From the NCBI GenBank assembly GCA_003956705.1, contig QZCP01000390.1, positions 1 through 64,000 on the forward strand: a DNA stretch of 64,000 nucleotides, in the 5' to 3' direction. Shown here in pieces: positions 58,959 through 64,000 of this stretch. The DNA is from Brevipalpus yothersi. Its lineage: Eukaryota; Arthropoda; Arachnida; Trombidiformes; Tenuipalpidae. How positions within the stretch are numbered: the first letter of the stretch is position 1; each line of letters starts with the position of its first letter. The position numbers were made by a program, and so were the translations under genes. Under the pieces are notes generated by a model. It ran no database searches and was not told the DNA's origin. It saw only the letters and a program-made list of their open reading frames with translations.

Positions 58959-60338
58959 AGCCGGCATTTGAGGGCGATATTTCAAATTTCGGATATATCT
59001 CTGTATCTTTTTCCTTGTCTATTTTTGCTTTTTTTCTCGATCGATCTTTTTTTTCATGAATTTTCCGCGCCTTAACTCCTCAAGTATGCCAAATCTTTTA
59101 GAGTTTCCAACGAAAATGTATAAAATATATCTAAAAGTGATATGAAAGGAGAAGCGAGGTGAATATCGATGCGTCAACAGAGTTATGTATTCAATAAAGA
59201 GACCTCAACAACATGCCATGTGAGAGCTCCTATCGTTGCATGGATCCACCTTCTTATTGGTTGACTCATCCACCAATCCTATTCTTTCGACTTGGATTTT
59301 TATTGGACTCTTTTTGTACCAATTATGCCTCTTTTGTTAATCAGCGATCTTGCCAGATCATCAAGTCCTTGGAGAAGATACCAGGGAAAATATCTATCAA
59401 ATGACCCATTCTGTGTGTGTCAATAAGAAGCTTGTCATGAATCTACTACTCACCTATCATGAGTGTCACCTTCATCGACAAGTGGATGGAGTTATAATGC
59501 TCCTGAATCTTCCCGATAGTGTAAGCGATAATTTTGTCTTGACTAAGAAGATCCATCAACTTTGGGTGATATAAAGCGTATTGAACTACAAATCTCAATA
59601 AATTGTCTGTATCCAGCGATTAGACTTGTGAGATTCTAACCCTTGGGTATCATCTTTTTTTCTATACTTTCCGATTTTTTTTCATCTCCTTCATATCTAG
59701 CCCATTCGATTGCTCTTCTCTATGGTTCACCTTATTTCAGGTGATGTGGATAAATTGATGTCTGCAAGCTAAAGTTTGGCCTTTGTAACCGTCTGATAAG
59801 GTGCAAGAAGAGGATGATTGTAGGAAATGAGAAGCAAGATATCAAGTCTGGTGGTGGTGGTAGTGATCACTGTTTTAGGCTCTCCGAACGTAGACTGGTG
59901 CTGGAAAGATGTGAATTCTCAACATCATCATCAAACATTATCGATTGCTAGTGAAAAGTGCTCATTCAGTGTACGATGATGATGTACACTGGTGGATGAT
60001 AAATCAAAACATGCTCTCTTCAGCATTTTGTGTATGTGTATGTGTGTGTATGAGAGTGAGATGATTTCAGAGAAGCCTGATAAGATAGTATGTAGCATTG
60101 GAGTAAGACAAGGGGAGAGAGAGAGAGAGAGAGAGAGAAAGAGGAAAAGAGAGAGAGAGAAAAAACATAGAACTTGAGAATGTTGATTCAGGCTCTTGGA
60201 TCATAGTCATAATGTTTTGGCAACCGGTTTTCTTTTAATGTTCCTTGATTCCTAAAACCCGTGTGCTTAGGCGTTTATGTTCCCTTTTTCTCTCTCTCTC
60301 TTTTACCCAAAATAGCCGGTAAACTTACAACCAGTGCA
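58959..60338. other. Akirin 3' UTR and NPC2-like gene upstream region
   Basis: An AATAAA at 59597-59602 would give akirin a 3' UTR of about 650 bases. Two frames inside it (59213-59404, and 59350-59574 from a TTG) look mildly coding-like and overlap in different frames, but they fall inside the presumed UTR and match no family. A GA tract lies at 60116-60138. Confidence 0.5.
59597..59602 (+). terminator. Likely poly(A) signal of akirin
   Basis: AATAAA followed by a T/G-rich stretch (TTGTCTGT). Confidence 0.55.
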
Positions 60339-60638
60339 ATGGATTTGATTACTAATTTTGTTGTTATTTATATTTTGGTCACCAATTTAATATCAAACGC
60401 TTGGGCAGTCAAGTTTCGTGATTGTGGTGTGTATCTTTCCCTGTGAATAACTTTTGCAAACTGTTTGCAACTTGTGTCTCTGCCATCTTTATCTACTAAA
60501 CCACTTTCCCTTCTTTCTCCATCTTTATACACGCAGGCAATGGAGAGGTCACAATGGTTAAAGTTGCTCAATGTCCCGATGAGCCGTGTTCATTGGTGAA
60601 AGGAAAAGAGTTCCAGGTCGAAATGAACTTCACTCCAA
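60339..60638 (+). CDS. NPC2/ML-domain lipid-binding protein, 5' exons only
   Basis: Exon 1 (60339-60426) encodes a signal peptide of about 23 residues (MDLIT to AWA) and VKFRDC; exon 2 (60537-60638) continues GNGEVTMVKVAQC, then CSLVKGKEFQVEMNF, ending at a GTGAGT donor in phase 1. These match the first half of the MD-2-related lipid-recognition domain of NPC2 proteins and group 2 mite allergens, which bind sterols or fatty acids in a secreted beta-sandwich. Only 63 of the expected 140-150 residues are visible. No plus-strand exon with the second half (the Gly-Ile-x-Cys-Pro type motif) was found up to 64000. The remainder may lie beyond the window, across the two minus-strand Cys-rich genes, or the copy may be truncated. 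Confidence 0.75.
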
Positions 60639-61402
60639 GTGAGTACCATACTTGATTCGATTGTAAAGCTTGCAAAAGAATTGTCACATTGATTATGAAT
60701 ATTGTAAGAGATGATCACCAGCCTTTTCTGTATGGAGCAAGCTGTTGCAACATCACTATCCAATTGATAAGATACTTCTCTTCTCATTTGCCTCTCAGCT
60801 TGTGATTGGTGTATATGCAAATGATATTTATTTATCGCTACTTTTTGAACGTTATCGATAATCAGCTATCGTTCCATGCTCAATGCTTTATGCGTATTAA
60901 TCTTAATACTAAGCGATCATGACCCACTAGCTTGTTCCTTGAAGACGGGAATAAGATCGAGGAAATGCTATCGTTTTATTCAGATGATCAGCGAAAAAAA
61001 CTTATCTCCTTTTCTAGACAATCTTTTGCATTGTCAGCAGAGTCTGTAGAAACAGGAGCTTTGTTTTTCCAATGCATCTTGTCACCCTCTTTGCATTCTT
61101 ATGATACTCTTTTCTCCATCAAATGAGTTTGAGGAAGTATTTCAAACTTTTTAATGCCTACAAAATTCAATTAACTATGAGAAAATTTCACTCATAGTTT
61201 TTATTGCTTGCTTGTCTGTCCTGAGACATTTACAATTTGTTTCGATTAGCCCCTCATTTGACAATTATGGACAATGTTAGGCTCTCGATATTCACACAGA
61301 AATTTGACTCATCTACTGATTAAGAAAAAATACATGGAAAAGAATGTAAAAATGTAAAAACGATATTCATTCGTAAGAAACCTAATTATTCTCCACTAGT
61401 GA
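60639..61402. other. Region after NPC2 exon 2
   Basis: No convincing third NPC2 exon. A frame at 60932-61126 (64 codons) is not ML-like. An AG at about 60796 would close the NPC2 frame after eight residues, giving a severely truncated protein. Confidence 0.4.
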
Positions 61403-61974
61403 TCATTTTTTTCTTTGTCCTGTATAAGTTGCGAAAATTCTTGACAAAACTGAGTTTGATCTCGCTCCAAGAGGTTGCTCTCCCGATGGTGGTAAAACGT
61501 TAAGACACTTTTGACTTGAAGGCGAATTTCCTTGACACAATATTTCCGGTAGACGAGATGCTGCCAATCGTATCACTCGTCTACTGAGTGCCAATGCTTT
61601 GGGACCACATTTTCGTTTGATTATACTGCTTGAACATTCATCGAAACGATTGTAAGCACAACATGCTGTCGGCACTCGGACATCCCACGTTGTTTCGGGT
61701 ATAACTTCCAACGCTCGCTGTAAATCTTTAGCACAAAATTGTGATTCTCCTCGTGCTTCGCCTAAGCATCGAGCATGCTTCTTATATTCTTCTCGAAGGT
61801 TACTGCCCGGTGTACAAAATTCATCGGCAACTTTTTCACCACCTTGTGAAATGAAATCGATAAGTTCTCGCTGCAATGGTGTGGTACATCTTCTAGTATA
61901 ATTTCGACGACATGCGTCCGCCTCCTTGATAAAGCCACACTGACGATCGAGTTCAGCATCATTTCCAGTCACCT
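61403..61974 (-). CDS. 12-Cys secreted-type protein, copy A (last exon)
   Basis: A minus-strand exon of about 190 codons starting after the acceptor CTTTAG; the first in-frame codons are GTG ACT, so the true start lies in an upstream exon I could not identify. Twelve cysteines are spaced exactly as in copy B at 63168, including CTTPLQRELIDFI, ACCAYNRF, and the C-terminal GARSNSVLSRIFATYTG. The even Cys number and upstream exon suggest a secreted protein with six disulfides. I know similar uncharacterised arthropod proteins only vaguely and cannot name the family or function. The sequence just upstream on the minus strand is a long polypyrimidine intron end. Confidence 0.7.
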
Positions 61975-63167
61975 CTAAAGAATATGAGGGATAGAAAGAG
62001 AGAGAAAGTGATGATGGATAGAGGAAAGAGAGAAAGAAGAGAGAGGTGGAGGAGGAAAGAAGTAAAATAGGAAGGGCAGAGAGTAGGTAGGTAGGCAGGA
62101 AAAAAGTGAGAGAGAAAATAAAATATTATGCATGTGATGATGGTAAACAAAATGAATTGTGATCATGTATAAGGATCGAATTAAGGTAGCAACAACCCCG
62201 ACTTAAAAGTGTGGATGAGAGAGAAAGTCAAATGACGCTCTGCCACCACCGTTTACGGTGACTCAAATATGATTGAATTATCTTCTGTAGTCTAATTTGA
62301 ATACTACCAACTTACAAATAAGCCATTTATGGCAATTTATTTTCTCGCATAATTTGACCTCTTCGAGGCGAGTCCAATATGCACACACTTCTTCTGTTTA
62401 ACTTCAATACATGTATTTCGTTTGCTCCATCTGACAATATTTGAGCGTGTATACTCAAATTTCTATTTTCCTCGACAATCCATCCTACTGATAACTAAAA
62501 CATGATCTATGAGTGTTTATTTTGCTTATTCTCATTTAGACTGTATGGCTTTGAAACTTGATAATTCAAAGTTTTCCCTGATACACTTGAGAGGCTGATT
62601 TTGTTGCACGTTTTTTTCGGAACTGATCGAACCACTTCAGTCTAATTTTGTATCATTTTCTAGGCACCAATTATACAGCTATTCATTCCAATCAATTTCA
62701 CTCATTATTCTGATTGATCTTCAAGTTCTCAAACTTTCAAAGATCCAATTGTCCATTTCCTTCCTTTAGACACCTCCAATTTGAACTTGGTCTTGAAATT
62801 CGATGCTTTTTATTTTTTCCACCATTTTCTGGTGCACGAATCCCACTCAAGATTTATACCATGAAAATTTTCACAATCAAGCTATCAAATAAGTTTCTTA
62901 ATTAAAAATAAGGGAATCCGTATACGAGTATTTCTCGTTCATCACTCTTACAGTGAGCTAAGATTTTCGAATTCCCATGAAAACTTCCACAAAATTCATG
63001 CCCCATTCTCAAATCTCGAATTGTTTGAAATTGAAAATGGAATTCAAAATTTTCGTGAAAAATAGAGATACTCTACTCTTAAGATCTCCACTCACTGCGG
63101 TGATCTAATCCTCATCAAAAACTTAAATAATGATAATGTCCATGAGCGACATTAGGATGTATACACT
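61975..63167. other. Spacer/intron between the two 12-Cys copies
   Basis: It probably contains the 5' exon(s) of copy A and the 3' end of copy B. A perfect GTAAGT donor on minus near 62308 follows ATG GCT TAT TT, but it encodes no signal peptide and is only a candidate. A purine-rich plus-strand tract at 61981-62115 is the pyrimidine tract of copy A's acceptor. Confidence 0.4.
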
Positions 63168-63743
63168 TTATAGTCCTGTGTAAGCTGAAAAAAGCCTAGA
63201 AAGAACACTATTACTGCGAGCTCCTTTCGGTGTCGTTCCTAGAGGTGGCAATATGGTTCGACATTCCGGTGTACTGGGCCCATAGCCAACACAAATTATA
63301 TCCGGTAATCTTGATAGGGCCATTCGTAGAAGAATGTTGATAAATTCCACTGCTTCTTTGCCACACTTAGCTTCCACCAGACTAACAGCACAACTCTGGA
63401 ATCGACGATACGCACAGCATCCCGCTGGAATGCGTCGATCCCATTCTACTGATGATACAACTTCCAATGCTGATTGTAGATCTCGAACACACATCCGCTG
63501 ATATCTTTGAGCTTGATTCAAGCATGGTGCATGCTTCAGATAACTTTGACGAAGCTGGGTTCCTGGGCTACAATATTCGTTTAACAGTTTAACACCGCCT
63601 TCGGTTATGAAGCCGATCAATTCTCGCTGCAATGGAGTTGCACAACGTCGTGTAAAGTTTCTCAAGCATCCATCAGCTTCACGAAGGTATCCACACTGTT
63701 TATTCATCTCCTGAGCAGTAGTTGCGATTCCTTCAATGTCCAT
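63168..63743 (-). CDS. 12-Cys secreted-type protein, copy B
   Basis: A minus-strand frame ending at 63168; the first ATG in frame is at 63743, giving 191 residues without a signal peptide, so an upstream exon or a start outside this exon is likely. A donor-like site (ATCAAG then GTATGG) at 63834 marks a possible 5' exon, whose frame lacks Met in view. The twelve cysteines and the blocks CATPLQRELIGFI, GCCAYRRF and GARSNSVLSRLFSAYTG match copy A; about half of aligned residues are identical by eye. It is a tandem duplicate in the same orientation. Function unknown. Confidence 0.68.
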   Translation of the reverse strand: MDIEGIATTAQEMNKQCGYLREADGCLRNFTRRCATPLQRELIGFITEGGVKLLNEYCSPGTQLRQSYLKHAPCLNQAQRYQRMCVRDLQSALEVVSSVEWDRRIPAGCCAYRRFQSCAVSLVEAKCGKEAVEFINILLRMALSRLPDIICVGYGPSTPECRTILPPLGTTPKGARSNSVLSRLFSAYTGL

Positions 63744-64000
63744 CGTGTTGTCCAAAATTTTGAAATGATGATTGAGAATACAGATCGAAAAAAATTAGCT
63801 CAACTATTTCATGAGGCTGCCCTAGACCCATACCTTGATTATCTTCGTCAGTAACTTGTTACGATTGTTAGCCTGGAGGTTTTAATTGCGGTACCGGTCA
63901 TCAATCATTAGTACGATCAGTATTCAAGTTCAAATCATTATTTGAGGTAATTTTTTGTTACAGTTATTCATCGCCACTTAGCATATGCATACGGATCAGT
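63744..64000. other. Right edge, upstream of copy B
   Basis: AT-rich sequence with a possible minus-strand exon end at 63834. Too short to call anything else. Confidence 0.4.

Noticed and set aside
59213..59574. Two overlapping plus frames after akirin
   Set aside because: They lie before the akirin AATAAA signal and so are probably 3' UTR; they match no family, though codon use is mildly coding-like.

Overview
This is a stretch of nuclear genome from an animal, most likely an arthropod. Genes are split by GT-AG introns, coding DNA carries AATAAA poly(A) signals, and there is a group I chitin deacetylase with peritrophin-type and LDLa domains, an akirin, an ML/NPC2-type secreted lipid-binding protein and a Jupiter-type microtubule protein. 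A mite or other chelicerate is my guess from the AT-rich sequence, gene spacing and NPC2-like gene, but the sequence does not prove it. There are no bacterial, viral or CRISPR features, and I found no tRNA or rRNA gene.

Layout. Positions 1-7960 hold no gene I can defend; this part is full of GA/CT microsatellites. Two plus-strand genes follow: a Jupiter/HN1 homolog (7961-9659) and a five-exon chitin deacetylase (12036-15157). After another repeat-rich gap comes a dense block of housekeeping genes. It holds 4-hydroxyphenylpyruvate dioxygenase (minus, 19462-21954), the UAP56/DDX39B mRNA-export helicase (minus, 22649-24474), the mitochondrial ATP synthase beta subunit (plus, 25103-27095, sharing a divergent promoter with UAP56), an HMBOX1/HNF1-like homeobox factor (minus, 27411-28535), adenylate kinase 1 (plus, 30141-30958) and the cyclophilin-RRM protein PPIL4 (minus, 31541-32860). 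An SLC35F-type transporter then spreads seven exons over 12.5 kb (35338-47820, largest intron about 5.6 kb). The right third holds a class I methyltransferase, an intronless BTB/Skp1-like zinc-finger orphan, two small FLYWCH-like ORFs, glycyl-tRNA synthetase (minus), akirin (plus), the first two exons of an NPC2-like gene, and a tandem pair of 12-cysteine secreted-type proteins (minus).

Functional themes. Most genes are conserved single-copy genes with unrelated jobs: RNA export and splicing, respiration, tyrosine breakdown, nucleotide balance, translation. Their neighbourhood reflects gene packing rather than a pathway. The less ordinary part lies at 51.3-54.2 kb and 60.3-64 kb: rapidly evolving zinc-finger-like ORFs, a half-visible NPC2 gene that may enclose other genes in its intron, and the duplicated Cys-rich family. 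Two conserved genes carry informative oddities. The homeobox protein has Thr in place of the nearly invariant homeodomain Asn51. Glycyl-tRNA synthetase has a weak upstream ATG with a presequence-like extension and a strong downstream ATG, fitting dual mitochondrial and cytosolic production.

Exon boundaries were set by hand from GT/AG sites, reading frame and remembered family sequences. No database search was possible.
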